Positions 54,385 through 64,000 of a DNA stretch of 64,000 bases are shown here, in pieces. A program made the position numbers and the translations under genes. This DNA is from Levilactobacillus hammesii DSM 16381 (GTDB taxonomy: Bacteria; Bacillota; Bacilli; Lactobacillales; Lactobacillaceae). The stretch lies in assembly GCF_001434395.1 (NCBI RefSeq), contig NZ_AZFS01000044.1:1-64000 (forward strand). The letters run 5' to 3'. Numbering within the stretch: position 1 is the stretch's first letter; each line of letters starts with the position of its first letter. A model generated the notes under the pieces. The model was not told where the DNA came from, made no database searches, and saw nothing but the letters and a program-made list of their open reading frames with translations.

Positions 54385-55890
54385 ATGGCACCTACGGAAC
54401 ACGATTTTTTGGCATTGGTCAAACAGATTAGCTTATTGGGGATGAATCTCGCACTGATCGACTGGGATTCTCACACAAATTTGCCGCAGGACGGGGCTAG
54501 CTTCCGTGGCGAACTGTCGGGATACGTCAGTGGCCAAGAGCTAGCTTTACGAACGGGCTCGGAAATGAAGACCTTCATCGACTACTTTACGGCACATCCA
54601 GAGGCACTCGATGAAAAGGGCACTCAGGTTCTCCGACTGGTTAAAAAGGATTTTGATTTAAACCATGATATTCCGGCGGCCGACTATGCGGCCTACCAAC
54701 AGGTGATCTCCGATGCCCAGCAGGTGTGGGAACAGGCGCGTGTCGCCCAAGATTTTAGCCTGCTGCAGCCTTATTTGGAAAAGATTGTCGCTTTTAAGAA
54801 ACAATTTATTCCGTACTGGAAACGCGGCCAGGCCACGGACTATGACGTCCTACTGGATCAATTTGAGCCGGGAATGACGGTGGCCCAGCTGGATCCTATC
54901 ATGGCGACCTTAAAGGCCGGTATTCACCAGATCCGCCACACCCTGGCGACGCGGGGAACACAGCCGCGCACGGACTTCATGAGTCGTGCGGTTCCCGAAG
55001 ATGTTCAGGAACAAGTCGTTCGGGACACGGTGACCCGATTGGGCTATGACTTTAAGAAGGGAAACCTGTCACGGAGTACGCACCCATTTACCGTTGCCTT
55101 AGATCGTGGGGATGCACGCATTACCAATCGCTACGGGATTCATGACTTTCAAATGTCGTTACTGGGCGGTATTCACGAAGCGGGGCACGGCTTGTATCTG
55201 CAAAATATTAATCCCACTTACGATTACACGCCGTTAGCCGATGCGCCGTCGATGGGGATGCATGAATCCCAGTCGCTCTTTAATGAAATCTTTATTGGGC
55301 GGAATGCCGCGTTTTGGCAGGGCGAATACGGTCGTTTCCAGGCGGCAACCGGGCGTCTTTTTACCGATATTGACGAGCCAACCTTTTATCGGGGGTTCAT
55401 GGCAACTAAACCGACACTGATCCGGACGGAAGCCGATCCGCTGACGTACCCCTTACATATTGTGGTGCGTTATGAGTTGGAAAAGGCGCTCTTCAACGGT
55501 GAGACCACGGTGGCGGAATTACCAGCCTTGTGGCGGCAGAAGTATCAGGAATATCTGGGGATTACACCGGCTAACGATACCGAGGGGATTCTGCAAGATA
55601 TTCACTGGGCGGGTGGCGATCTGGGTTACTTCCCGACGTATCTGCTGGGGCAGCTTTACGCGGCACAGTTCTACCATGCCATGAGCCAGGAACTCCCCGT
55701 GACGGACCTGCTGGCCAGTGGAGACTACGCACCGATAACGCAGTGGCGGCGGTCACACATTCACTGGTTGGGGGCGAGCCTGACGCCTCAGACCCTGATT
55801 AAACAGGTCACTGGAGAGCCGCTGAACCCCCGGTACTGGCTGGATTGGATGACGACGACCTTTGAAAAAGCTTATCAAGTCACGGAGTAA
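54385..55890 (+). CDS. M32 family metallocarboxypeptidase
   Basis: 501-aa thermostable-type carboxypeptidase (Taq family). The zinc site is GGIHEAGHGLYLQ (HEXXH), with the third ligand in MHESQSLFNE. The DYxPL-like YDYTPLADAP is also present. ATG 54385 with TTGGAGGCG upstream is preferred; a longer frame from 54310 lacks a ribosome site. Trims C-terminal residues of peptides in the cytoplasm. Confidence 0.93.
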   Translation: MAPTEHDFLALVKQISLLGMNLALIDWDSHTNLPQDGASFRGELSGYVSGQELALRTGSEMKTFIDYFTAHPEALDEKGTQVLRLVKKDFDLNHDIPAADYAAYQQVISDAQQVWEQARVAQDFSLLQPYLEKIVAFKKQFIPYWKRGQATDYDVLLDQFEPGMTVAQLDPIMATLKAGIHQIRHTLATRGTQPRTDFMSRAVPEDVQEQVVRDTVTRLGYDFKKGNLSRSTHPFTVALDRGDARITNRYGIHDFQMSLLGGIHEAGHGLYLQNINPTYDYTPLADAPSMGMHESQSLFNEIFIGRNAAFWQGEYGRFQAATGRLFTDIDEPTFYRGFMATKPTLIRTEADPLTYPLHIVVRYELEKALFNGETTVAELPALWRQKYQEYLGITPANDTEGILQDIHWAGGDLGYFPTYLLGQLYAAQFYHAMSQELPVTDLLASGDYAPITQWRRSHIHWLGASLTPQTLIKQVTGEPLNPRYWLDWMTTTFEKAYQVTE

Positions 55891-55894
55891 TCAC

Positions 55895-55922
55895 TTTACT
55901 TCCTAAAAGTAAGTGGTAAACT
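55895..55922 (+). promoter_or_regulatory. Promoter with a TTACTT/AAGTAA operator
   Basis: TTACTT-CCTAA-AAGTAA (55896-55912) is a perfect dyad that overlaps a promoter TTTACT-16 nt-TAAACT (55895-55922). Such boxes resemble those of HxlR/MarR-type redox regulators, fitting the nitroreductase gene downstream. Confidence 0.5.
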
Positions 55923-55990
55923 GGTAATCATCATTTATGAATATCTAATTCTGTCAACGATAACCCTAACGAAATGAGGAACTTTAACCT

Positions 55991-56593
55991 ATGGAAACCA
56001 AATTTATTGATTTAGCTAAAAAGCGTCGGAGCATCTATGCACTGGGGCGGAACGTCAATTTATCCCAAGACGAACTGGTCGATCTGATCGAGACCAACAT
56101 CAAGCAGGGGCCCTCTTCATTTAACAACCAGACGACCCGTGCCATTATCTTATTCGGTGATTCTCACGAAAAATTATGGGATATCGTGGTGGATTCCCTG
56201 CGCAAGGTGGTCAAGGACGATGCCGCTTTTGCCAAGACCCAGGCTAAGGTCAACGGCTTTAAAGCGGCCTATGGGACCATCCTGTACTTCACCGAAACCA
56301 AGACGGTTAAGGCGTTCGAAGAAAACTTCCCACTGTATGCGGACAACTTCCAAGACTGGTCCGAACAATCCCAAGGAAATGCCCAGTACGCCGTCTGGAC
56401 GTCCCTGGCCGAAAATGGCCTGGGTGCGAACCTCCAACACTACAACCCGCTGATCGATGACGCCGTTCGTGAAGCGTTTGATGTTCCGGCAAGCTGGCGT
56501 CTGCGGGCTGAAATGGACTTTGGGTCCATCGAGGCACCGGCCGATGATAAGGACTACATGGCGGATAGCGACCGTTTCCGTGTGTTTAAGTAG
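55991..56593 (+). CDS. Nitroreductase family protein
   Basis: 200-aa FMN-dependent oxidoreductase of the oxygen-insensitive NAD(P)H group, of the Frm2-like small form. KKRRSIYALG and the SSFNNQTTRAIIL segment give the FMN phosphate contacts. ATG behind TGAGGAAC. Own operator upstream, own terminator downstream. Confidence 0.9.
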   Translation: METKFIDLAKKRRSIYALGRNVNLSQDELVDLIETNIKQGPSSFNNQTTRAIILFGDSHEKLWDIVVDSLRKVVKDDAAFAKTQAKVNGFKAAYGTILYFTETKTVKAFEENFPLYADNFQDWSEQSQGNAQYAVWTSLAENGLGANLQHYNPLIDDAVREAFDVPASWRLRAEMDFGSIEAPADDKDYMADSDRFRVFK

Positions 56594-56605
56594 ATTGTGA
56601 AAATT

Positions 56606-56677
56606 AAAAATGACGTTTACCTGATGCGCGGTCCTAGTGAAGGGCCAGTCGCGGTCGTGGTAAACGCCATTTTTTTG
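56606..56677. terminator. Bidirectional terminator
   Basis: AAAAATGACGTTTACC pairs with GGTAAACGCCATTTTT across a structured 37-nt loop, with T7 on the plus strand. Confidence 0.8.
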
Positions 56678-56706
56678 AGTGATGTTCCGGACCCTGGGGA
56701 GGCCGT

Positions 56707-57219
56707 CTAGAAGTAAAACAGCGCGTAGCAGGTCGCCAGTCCCAGGGCCTCATACGTGATAATGATGACAGTCCACTTGTAGATTAAAGAGAGCAAGTGT
56801 AGGTGGGGCAGCAGCTTGATTATCAGCTGGTGTTGCCGGTAGATCTGTCGCAAACGGTGCATGCTGGTGAGGCTGTACCATTCAGCGATAGTTAACGCAA
56901 GGGCTAGGACGCCAACGAGGCTGAGCATACCAGTGGGACTGCCAAAATTTGGGAAAAAGATAATCCAGATGAATGGCAGTGCCAGGGCCGCCGCGGTGGC
57001 AATCAGCGAAATGAGTTGCCAGCGTTGCACGCGGTCATGGAGCCGCATGGCAGCCGGATGCGTCTGATGGAATTGGTCAATGCGAATGACGTGCTGGGCC
57101 TGGTCCTGAACAGACATGAACTTGCCTCTTGAAATACGGTAGGTCACGCCAAGATACACGAAGGCCACGACTAAGAGAACTAGTGCTGAGCCGTAGAAAA
57201 TATGGAAAAATGTAAGCAT
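56707..57219 (-). CDS. Membrane protein of unknown function
   Basis: 170 aa with four membrane segments (about 4-25, 70-90, 98-115 and 145-168) and a basic cytoplasmic loop containing RIDQFHQTHPAAMRLHDRVQRW. TTGGAGGCA start. Not recognised. The 310 bp before the next gene (57220-57531) show no further gene. Confidence 0.72.
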   Translation of the reverse strand: MLTFFHIFYGSALVLLVVAFVYLGVTYRISRGKFMSVQDQAQHVIRIDQFHQTHPAAMRLHDRVQRWQLISLIATAAALALPFIWIIFFPNFGSPTGMLSLVGVLALALTIAEWYSLTSMHRLRQIYRQHQLIIKLLPHLHLLSLIYKWTVIIITYEALGLATCYALFYF

Positions 57220-57531
57220 GAATGTGCCTCCAATAGTGTGTTTAAGTCTTGTTCATTATTAAAAGTAAAAAGGTTGAAAGATGAAACACCTGCCTCGTTC
57301 CAGTATTGACAAGCATTTACGACAGTCAAGTCTTTCAGTTAGCTAAGAACACCGTGCAAGCCGACCGGAGCACCGAGTTGCCTAATTTGCTTACCAGTCA
57401 GCTCGCCGATGCCGGTTCGGGTGGATAGGTCTAAAAATGACGCAATCCCCAGATTAACTAAGCGTTATCGCCAGCGAGTTATGCTAAAATGAAAGCTAGT
57501 TAATACTGTCTTGATTAGGAGGTCAAGTTGC

Positions 57532-58656
57532 ATGCAAAAGAGAATTGCCATTATTGGTGGCGGGATCGTTGGTGCCACTGCGGCTTATTATTTGAGTAAA
57601 TTACCAGGTAGTGAGAAAGTAAAGGTTACCCTGTTTGATGACGGCGTTGGTCAGGCGTCAAAGGCGGCCGCAGGGATCATCTCACCGTGGCTATCTAAGC
57701 GGCGGAATCAACAGTGGTACCGCCTAGCCAAGGCCGGGGCCGACCTCTATCCAGAGCTGATTCACGACGCACAATTGGGAACCGATGTTTACCAGCAGAC
57801 CGGAACCATCGTGACGCGAGAAGATACGGCTGATTTGGAAACCCTATTTGCTTTGGCCCAGGATCGGCGTCAGACTGCCGCCACCATGGGAGAAGTCAGC
57901 ACGCTGACCGCTCAGGAGGTTCAGGCGCAGGTGCCCTTGCTGACGAATCCGCAACCCGGTGTCCTGATTACCGGTGGTGCCCGAGTTGATGGTGGCGCTC
58001 TGGTTGACGGCTTGCTGGCTTTGGCTAGTCAACGCAATCTCAAGATCAGTCACGAGCGGGTGAAGTTGAATGCCCAGGGCCAAGTCTTGACCTCCTTGGG
58101 TGCGCGGCAGTTTGACCGCGTGATTATCTCGGCCGGGGCCTGGCTTAAGGAATTGCTGGCACCGCTAGGAATCGTCGCCGACGTTCGGCCGCAAAAGGGG
58201 CAGCTGATCGAATTAGCGGTCAAGGATTACCCCCTGCAGGAACACATGCCCGTGGTGATGCCAGAAGGCGAACGGGACTTTGTGCCCTTTGGTCATGGCA
58301 AATTAATCGTGGGGGCCACGCATGAAGATGACGGTAAATTCGATCTGAGCGTCAACGCTGACGTGACGGCTGACTTGCTGGAAAGTGCGCAGCGCCTGGT
58401 TAGCGGGGTGACGGCTGATAGTCTGACGGGTGTTCGCGTTGGTACGCGGGCCTACACCAGTGACTTTGCGCCGTTCTTTGGGCTCATTCCCGACCACGAA
58501 GACTTTCTCGTGGCGTCCGGGCTGGGGTCATCCGGCTTAACGACGGGGCCACAGATTGGGAAGTTCCTGGCCGGTTCCGCATTATACGGTGGAACCCCCG
58601 ATTGGAGTCAGTACGAAAAGCCCCTGGCGACTTACTTGGCCTCTTCGGCCGAATGA
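57532..58656 (+). CDS. FAD-dependent oxidoreductase (DadA/glycine oxidase-like)
   Basis: 374 aa. N-terminal Rossmann motif RIAIIGGGIVGATAAYYLSK (GxGxxG), the DAO-type KAAAGIISPW and the C-terminal GLGSSGLTTGPQIGK flavin site. Oxidises an amino acid; substrate unknown. ATG 57532 behind AGGAGGTCAAG. Its 3' end overlaps the convergent RNase HI gene by 25 bp. Confidence 0.88.
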   Translation: MQKRIAIIGGGIVGATAAYYLSKLPGSEKVKVTLFDDGVGQASKAAAGIISPWLSKRRNQQWYRLAKAGADLYPELIHDAQLGTDVYQQTGTIVTREDTADLETLFALAQDRRQTAATMGEVSTLTAQEVQAQVPLLTNPQPGVLITGGARVDGGALVDGLLALASQRNLKISHERVKLNAQGQVLTSLGARQFDRVIISAGAWLKELLAPLGIVADVRPQKGQLIELAVKDYPLQEHMPVVMPEGERDFVPFGHGKLIVGATHEDDGKFDLSVNADVTADLLESAQRLVSGVTADSLTGVRVGTRAYTSDFAPFFGLIPDHEDFLVASGLGSSGLTTGPQIGKFLAGSALYGGTPDWSQYEKPLATYLASSAE

Positions 58657-59039
58657 AGCGCCTGATTGGCCAACGTGTGCGCCCCCTGGTTTTGCTTTTC
58701 GGGAACCCACTGGGTGAGTACCAGTTGGAAGGGGGCTTGCGCGGCCAACAGGTCATCGACCAGTGATTGGTAATGTTTTGCATAATGTTTCGTCAAACTG
58801 TCGTTAACAATCTGGCTATCGGTATAAAATAAAACAGTAGTCGTAGCGCAATCATCGCCAAGCATGTCCGCCAATCGCTGAAAGCCCAACCGGGCAATCT
58901 CAAATTCGGCGGCGTGATTGTTGGTCGCGGTGAGGCTGGTTTTAAGCTGGGTCTGTTCGTGGTCGTGAATGATCAGAATGCCCCCGGCACTCAGGCCACT
59001 TTGCGGCTGGGTAGCGGCATCGGTATACAAAGAAAACAA
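58632..59039 (-). CDS. RNase HI-like protein
   Basis: 135 aa. First catalytic Asp in LYTDAAT, Glu in AAEFEIAR and second Asp in FYTDSQIV are present, but the last carboxylate position has His (NQGAHTLANQ instead of the usual AD.LA). Related reverse transcriptase-like proteins in Firmicutes also show this, and activity may be kept. It is divergent from ebsA and overlaps the oxidoreductase gene at its 3' end. Confidence 0.85.
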   Translation of the reverse strand: MFSLYTDAATQPQSGLSAGGILIIHDHEQTQLKTSLTATNNHAAEFEIARLGFQRLADMLGDDCATTTVLFYTDSQIVNDSLTKHYAKHYQSLVDDLLAAQAPFQLVLTQWVPEKQNQGAHTLANQALHSAEEAK

Positions 59040-59077
59040 AGAATCACTCCAATCTTTTGCGTGAGGTGTTTGAAGTT

Positions 59078-59494
59078 ATGATAACCCAAGAACGACGATT
59101 TTTGTATCAACCTAATCCCGTTAGCAGCATTATTTGCTGGAGCTGGACACTGATGGTCCTCATGTTAGGTGCCATCTTTTGGCTGGAAGTGACCCACTTT
59201 AATTGGTGGACGCTGGGGCTATTTGCCTTATTTGCCCTGCTATGTTGGGTTGAAGTTCACTACCGCAACATTACCATGGCCAATGGGGTCTTAACGGTCA
59301 GCACGGTCTTAAATCACCGTCACTTGGTGATCCCCTTGGCACACGTCAGTGGCGTGCATATTTCCCGGTATCGCATGGGGATCGTGGCCCAAGGGAAGAT
59401 CTATCAATTTTTATTACCACGCAACTCGGCGATTGAACTGGCGAGCTTGATTCAGGCTGCTGCGCCGAACGTGGTGAAGGAGGAAGCACATTGA
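59078..59494 (+). CDS. EbsA family protein
   Basis: 138 aa. Two membrane segments at about 18-60 ([14 protein letters not shown] and [12 protein letters not shown]) and a soluble C-terminus with [18 protein letters not shown]. The family is named after an enterococcal pore-forming/pheromone-linked protein; function poorly known. ATG 59078 has GTGAGGTG before it. Its stop overlaps the TTG of fhs. Confidence 0.85.
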   Translation: MITQERRFLYQPNPVSSIICWSWTLMVLMLGAIFWLEVTHFNWWTLGLFALFALLCWVEVHYRNITMANGVLTVSTVLNHRHLVIPLAHVSGVHISRYRMGIVAQGKIYQFLLPRNSAIELASLIQAAAPNVVKEEAH

Positions 59495-61146
59495 GCGACA
59501 TCGAAATTTCACAGAAAACGCCGCTAGAGTCCATTGAAAAAATTGCGGCTAAGGTGGGGTTAACCCCCGATCAGATTGAACCTTACGGCCATACTAAGGC
59601 CAAGATTAACCTCCCCTTAACTGGTGAACACAAGACCGGGAAACTGGTTCTGGTCACTTCCATTAACCCTACACCGGCCGGCGAAGGCAAGTCAACGGTG
59701 GTTGTGGGTCTGGGGGATGCGATGAACCGGGGCGGTCACAAGACCGTACTCGCGTTGCGTGAGCCCTCCATGGGACCTGTGATGGGGCTCAAGGGTGGTG
59801 CGACTGGTGGCGGATACGCCCAGGTCGTTCCCATGGAAGATATCAACCTGCATTTTACGGGCGATTTCCACGCCCTGACTGAGGCCCATGACACGTTGGC
59901 GGCACTGATTGATAATCACATTCAACAGGGTAACGCGCTTCACTTGGATCCCCGGCGGATTGTGTGGAAGCGGGTGTTGGACATCAACGACCGGGAGCTA
60001 CGGCAGACGGTGATTGGCCTGGGTGGCCGAACCTCTGGTATTCCGCGGCAGGATGGCTTTGACATCACGGTCGCCAGTGAATTAATGGCGGTGCTCTGTT
60101 TGAGCGAAGACCTGGCCGACTTAAAACGGCGGGTCAACCGGATTCTGATTGGTTACAATGAAGACAAGGAACCCGTAACGGTGGGCGATCTGAAGGTTGG
60201 TGGGGCTATTACCCTGCTCCTCAAGGACGCCATCAAGCCGAACCTGGTTCAGACGCTGGAACACAACCCCGCTATTATCCACGGGGGACCCTTTGCCAAC
60301 ATCGCCCACGGCTGTAACTCCGTGTTGGCGACCCAAACGGCCCTACAACTCGGTGACTTTGCCGTCACCGAGGCCGGTTTTGGGGCTGATCTTGGCGGTG
60401 AGAAGTTTATGGACATCAAGACGCCCGTGCTCGGAAAGACGCCGGACGCCGTGGTGATCGTTGCCACGGTGCGGGCCCTCAAGTATAACGGTGGTGTTAA
60501 ACGCGCTGACTTGGAAACCGAAAACGTTGCGGCGTTACAACAAGGAAGTGCGAACTTAAAGCGTCACATTGCCAGCATGCAGCAGTACGGGGTTCCCGTC
60601 GTGGTTGCCATTAACCGTTTCACCAGTGATACTGATGCGGAAATTGCGGCGTTAACCCACGATATCGAAGCCCTAGACGTTCCCGTGGCCACCACGACCG
60701 TTTGGGCCGATGGCGGTGCGGGTGCCATGGACCTGGCCGAAAAGGTGGTGGCGGCGACCCAACAACCGAGTCATTTCACCCGGTTATCGCCGGAACATGC
60801 CGACCTGATGACCCAGATGACGGCGATTACCCAGAAAATCTATGGCGGGGCCAAGGTTGAACTTTCAACTAAGGCGGCGCGTCAGCTGAAGACGTTTGCC
60901 AAGCACGGGTGGGACAAGCTGCCCGTCTGCATGGCCAAAACTCAGTACTCACTGACCGACGATGCCCACCAATTGGGTGCACCGACGGACTTCACCATCC
61001 ACGTCCGCGAGTTTGCCCCACGCTTGGGTGCGGGCTTTGTCGTTGCGTTGACCGGTAATGTCTTAACCATGCCCGGCCTACCAAAGCATCCAGCGGCGTT
61101 GGATATGGATATTGATGCGGATGGTAAGATTACGGGGCTGTTCTAG
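59491..61146 (+). CDS. fhs: Formate-tetrahydrofolate ligase
   Basis: 551 aa, one-carbon metabolism: ATP-dependent formation of 10-formyl-THF. ATP loop [39 protein letters not shown] and the [19 protein letters not shown] region are hallmark sequences. TTG start behind AAGGAGG, overlapping ebsA by 4 nt. Single enzyme gene, ended by a strong terminator. Confidence 0.96.
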   Translation: MSDIEISQKTPLESIEKIAAKVGLTPDQIEPYGHTKAKINLPLTGEHKTGKLVLVTSINPTPAGEGKSTVVVGLGDAMNRGGHKTVLALREPSMGPVMGLKGGATGGGYAQVVPMEDINLHFTGDFHALTEAHDTLAALIDNHIQQGNALHLDPRRIVWKRVLDINDRELRQTVIGLGGRTSGIPRQDGFDITVASELMAVLCLSEDLADLKRRVNRILIGYNEDKEPVTVGDLKVGGAITLLLKDAIKPNLVQTLEHNPAIIHGGPFANIAHGCNSVLATQTALQLGDFAVTEAGFGADLGGEKFMDIKTPVLGKTPDAVVIVATVRALKYNGGVKRADLETENVAALQQGSANLKRHIASMQQYGVPVVVAINRFTSDTDAEIAALTHDIEALDVPVATTTVWADGGAGAMDLAEKVVAATQQPSHFTRLSPEHADLMTQMTAITQKIYGGAKVELSTKAARQLKTFAKHGWDKLPVCMAKTQYSLTDDAHQLGAPTDFTIHVREFAPRLGAGFVVALTGNVLTMPGLPKHPAALDMDIDADGKITGLF

Positions 61147-61190
61147 ACAGTTTTAGGCTGGCGTTAATCTATTAATCATGAAAGCGTCCC

Positions 61191-61229
61191 GAGAGGTTCA
61201 ATTCATTGTCGAATTGAACCTCTTTTTTT
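61191..61229 (+). terminator. Terminator of fhs
   Basis: GAGAGGTTCAATTC pairs with GAATTGAACCTCT, followed by seven T. Confidence 0.9.
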
Positions 61230-61340
61230 GAACGGTGAAGCCATTATTTAGGATGGCAAGAGGGACGAATGGGCGCTTAAGCGAATAACGGCGATCGCGA
61301 TGGTTGTCCAGAGCATCTCGGAATTTTTTTGCTAAGTGGG

Positions 61341-61420
61341 GCCCCTCACTAGTTACTAACGAATTTTAGCGGCCAATAGTCTCACTCAATTGACAAGCGG
61401 TGCCGTTTTTCATTTTATCC
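61341..61420 (+). repeat. Dispersed intergenic repeat, copy C
   Basis: GCCCCTC (61341-61347), 6 nt, TACTAACGA (61354-61362), 16 nt, GTCTCA (61379-61384), then AAGCGG, CGTTTT and, further on, AATTGATT blocks shared with copy A. It lies in the 410-bp gap before lspA, which also holds a CACGGCAG/CTGCCGTG inverted repeat (about 61480-61534) and no gene. Confidence 0.6.
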
Positions 61421-61595
61421 CGCAATTGATTAATAAGCTAACTCATCCTAGCCAACACGCGTCGTGTCCACCACGGCAGTTGGCAGTGCGCCACGTTCAT
61501 CACCCCCATAAACGAGAGCTGCCGTGATGGCTAACCCCCTGGGTGCGGTTCTGCAACTTTTATTTCGTCCAAATCGTCGGAAGCCGGGTTTTTCT

Positions 61596-61603
61596 GGTAT
61601 AAT
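61596..61603 (+). promoter_or_regulatory. Extended -10 promoter of lspA
   Basis: TGGTATAAT, an extended -10 without a clear -35, about 35 nt before the lspA start. Confidence 0.55.
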
Positions 61604-61641
61604 TTTCAACAACGACTTATAGGAAAGGTGTTCCAGACGTT

Positions 61642-62106
61642 ATGCTGATTGCTGATACCATCTTAATTATTCTACTGGTCGGAATCGACCAGTGGATCAA
61701 ATATGCCGTGGTGGCTAATATCGCCCTGGGTGGTGAACAAAGCTTCATTCCCGGTGTGGTCTCACTGACCCATCTCCGTAATGACGGGGCCGCCTGGAGT
61801 ATCCTCCAGGGACAAATGTGGTTCTTTGCCGTCATCGCGGTAGTGGCATTGGGCATCATGGGCTACTTTTTCTGGCAGTACCGCAATCGTGGTGAACACT
61901 GGCCAGAAGAGTTGGGCCTGGCCTTAATGATGGCCGGAACGATCGGAAACTTTATCGATCGACTGACCCAAGGGTACGTGGTAGATATGTTCCAACTCGA
62001 CTTTATTAATTTTCCAATCTTTAACTTTGCCGACAGTTGTTTGACGGTTGGCGTGATATTTATTGCGATTGGTGTTTTTCTGGCCGATCGGCGGGAGGCT
62101 CATTAA
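61642..62106 (+). CDS. lspA: Prolipoprotein signal peptidase (signal peptidase II)
   Basis: 154 aa, four membrane segments. Catalytic Asp pair in GTIGNFIDRLTQGYVVDMF and FPIFNFADSCLTVG. Processes lipoproteins such as the UgpB at the start of the window. AGGAAAGG start. Followed by rluD after 3 bp. Confidence 0.95.
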   Translation: MLIADTILIILLVGIDQWIKYAVVANIALGGEQSFIPGVVSLTHLRNDGAAWSILQGQMWFFAVIAVVALGIMGYFFWQYRNRGEHWPEELGLALMMAGTIGNFIDRLTQGYVVDMFQLDFINFPIFNFADSCLTVGVIFIAIGVFLADRREAH

Positions 62107-62109
62107 TTC

Positions 62110-63033
62110 ATGCAAATAGAAGATTTTACCGTTCAGGAAGCTGCGCGGTTAGACAAGCTGGTGGCCGAAACGGTGCCCACCATTTCACGATCACAGGCGA
62201 AGGCGGCGATCGAGGCTGGTCAGATTACGGTTGATGGTCAGACGGCGAGACCCAAGGATAAACCAGCCGTTGGGGCGGCGATTCACATTGAATTGCCCGA
62301 TCCTCAACCGGTGGATTTGACGCCGGAAGATATTCCCCTGGATATCGTCTACGAAGACGATGACGTGATTGTGGTCAACAAGCCCCAGGGGATGGTGGTG
62401 CACCCGGCACCGGGACATCCTAACCACACGTTAGTTAATGCCTTGTTGTATCATAGCCCCTTGTCGAGCATCAACGGGACCTTACGACCGGGGATTGTCC
62501 ACCGGATTGATAAGGATACGTCCGGTCTGTTAATGGTGGCTAAGAACGATCATGCCCATCACAGTCTGTCCGAACAGCTTCAGGCCAAGACCAATCTTCG
62601 CGAGTACGTGGCCATTGTTCACGGTAACTTCAAGGAAGAAGAGGGCGTCATTCGCGCACCTCTAGGTCGTTCCCCCAAGGACCGTAAGAAGCAAGCCGTT
62701 GTGGCTGACGGCCGACCAGCCGTGACCCATTTCCGTGTTCTGGAACGCTACGGCACCTACACGCTGATTGCCTGCCGGTTAGAGACCGGACGCACGCATC
62801 AGATTCGGGTGCACATGGCCTACATTAATCATCCGGTTGCCGGGGACCCCTTATACGGGCCTAAGAAGACGCTAAAGGGTGAGGGCCAGTTCTTGCATGC
62901 GCGAGAATTAGGTTTCGTTCAACCCACGACGGGTGAACAGCTCGACTTCACGGCGCCGGTGCCCGCGCATTTTGCGGCGGTGGTCAAGAAACTGCGGCAC
63001 GAGGCCGGATTACCGGTTGACAAAGCAATTTAG
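62110..63033 (+). CDS. rluD: 23S rRNA pseudouridine synthase D
   Basis: 307 aa. N-terminal S4 domain (about 12-75) and the RluA catalytic motif RIDKDTSGLLMVAKN (Asp near residue 138); LETGRTHQIRVHMAYINHPV is also conserved. Start 3 bp after lspA; conserved lspA-rluD-pyrR order in lactobacilli. Confidence 0.94.
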   Translation: MQIEDFTVQEAARLDKLVAETVPTISRSQAKAAIEAGQITVDGQTARPKDKPAVGAAIHIELPDPQPVDLTPEDIPLDIVYEDDDVIVVNKPQGMVVHPAPGHPNHTLVNALLYHSPLSSINGTLRPGIVHRIDKDTSGLLMVAKNDHAHHSLSEQLQAKTNLREYVAIVHGNFKEEEGVIRAPLGRSPKDRKKQAVVADGRPAVTHFRVLERYGTYTLIACRLETGRTHQIRVHMAYINHPVAGDPLYGPKKTLKGEGQFLHARELGFVQPTTGEQLDFTAPVPAHFAAVVKKLRHEAGLPVDKAI

Positions 63034-63144
63034 GTTTTTTATGCTAAACGTACGAGATAAGCGGGTTTGCCGGTAGCTAGGCGGGCGGGTTTCTTCACCA
63101 TTTAACCGAAGAGATCGGCCCGTTTCCTGCACATGAACGCGTGA

Positions 63145-63699
<555 letters not shown>

Positions 63700-63723
63700 A
63701 CTTGATAAAGGGGCCGATTTAGC

Positions 63724-64000
63724 ATGGCAAAACGCTATTTGATTTTAGAAGACGGCTCGGCCTACGCTGGTGAGGGATTTGGTGCTGGCGCCACGACGAG
63801 CGGGGAAGTCATTTCCAACTTGAATCTCTTAGGCTATCAGGAAACGATTACCGATCAAATTTATCACAACCAAATCATTATTTTTGCACAACCAGCTATT
63901 GGTAACGTGGGCATCAACCATGATAGCTATGAATCGATTCTGCCCACGGCCAAGGGGATGGTGGTTCGGGATGTCACGAACATCTCGACCAACCGGCTAT
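63724..64000 (+). CDS. carA: Carbamoyl phosphate synthase small subunit (partial)
   Basis: The first 92 codons (MAKRYLILEDGSAYAGEGFG onward) are in the window, the rest lies beyond it. The N-terminal SxxGE-VISN..LLGYQETITD and the GNVGIN segment are typical CarA/PyrAA. Position after pyrR points to the pyrimidine-specific form. ATG 63724 with AAAGGGG upstream. Confidence 0.93.
   Translation, partial: MAKRYLILEDGSAYAGEGFGAGATTSGEVISNLNLLGYQETITDQIYHNQIIIFAQPAIGNVGINHDSYESILPTAKGMVVRDVTNISTNRL

Noticed and set aside
61529..61620. Short plus-strand frame starting MANPLGAV before lspA
   Set aside because: About 30 codons, no ribosome site, and it covers the lspA promoter.

Overview
The window reads as a chromosomal segment of a lactic acid bacterium of the Lactobacillaceae, most like the Levilactobacillus brevis group. 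This rests on a full mevalonate operon, a type B RNase P RNA, the conserved order recU / ypsA / gpsB / rnpB / rlmL, a C69 dipeptidase, a YjeM-type amino-acid transporter, an EbsA protein, and strong AGGAGG ribosome sites with many TTG and GTG starts. Base composition is rather GC-rich for the family, with a few clearly more AT-rich patches. No phage, IS element, tRNA or CRISPR array was seen.

Layout. 1-4.1 kb (minus): a glycerol-3-phosphate/sugar ABC importer (ugpC-A-E-B) whose ugpE carries an in-frame TAG at codon 11. 4.3-6.9 kb (plus): an ABC exporter with a LytTR regulator and a DUF3021 protein. 6.9-9.6 kb: a promoter-to-terminator unit that looks like a small RNA, a small membrane protein and the potassium transporter Kup. 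9.8-10.8 kb: a frameshifted secreted protein. 11-19.8 kb: Na+/H+ antiporter, amino-acid transporter, dipeptidase, YitT, 4-oxalocrotonate tautomerase, glycerol kinase and an AraC regulator. 19.9-24 kb: an oligosaccharide cluster (GPH-like transporter, intracellular GH5 glucanase, GH43 xylosidase), AT-rich in its first two genes. 24.4-28.1 kb: M20 peptidase, HAD phosphatase and an rRNA m5C methyltransferase. 28.1-28.6 kb: a gene-free stretch packed with hairpins. 28.7-32.8 kb (minus): the mevalonate operon mvk-mvaD-pmk-fni, making isopentenyl diphosphate from mevalonate.

33.2-38.7 kb: dinG, a YpmB-like gene, aspB and dnaD. Where many relatives carry nth next, a secreted PAP2 phosphatase with a Gram-negative-style autotransporter repeat sits instead. 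41-47.7 kb: pbp1A and recU (minus), then ypsA, gpsB, rnpB and rlmL (plus), with an AT-rich gene of unknown function between rnpB and rlmL. 47.7-59.5 kb: HIT protein, an ammonium transporter behind two perfect GlnR boxes, membrane proteins, Nudix hydrolase, a CPBP protease divergent from a TetR regulator with a long palindromic operator, M32 carboxypeptidase, nitroreductase, FAD oxidoreductase, RNase HI and EbsA. 59.5-64 kb: formate-tetrahydrofolate ligase, lspA, rluD, pyrR and the start of carA, which runs off the window.

The points most worth a second look are: the hairpin-dense region at 28.09-28.57 kb, whose two non-Watson-Crick pairs are G-U only on the plus strand; a three-copy intergenic element with the fixed pattern TACTAACGA-N16-GTCTCA; and the small-RNA candidate at 6.9-7.05 kb.
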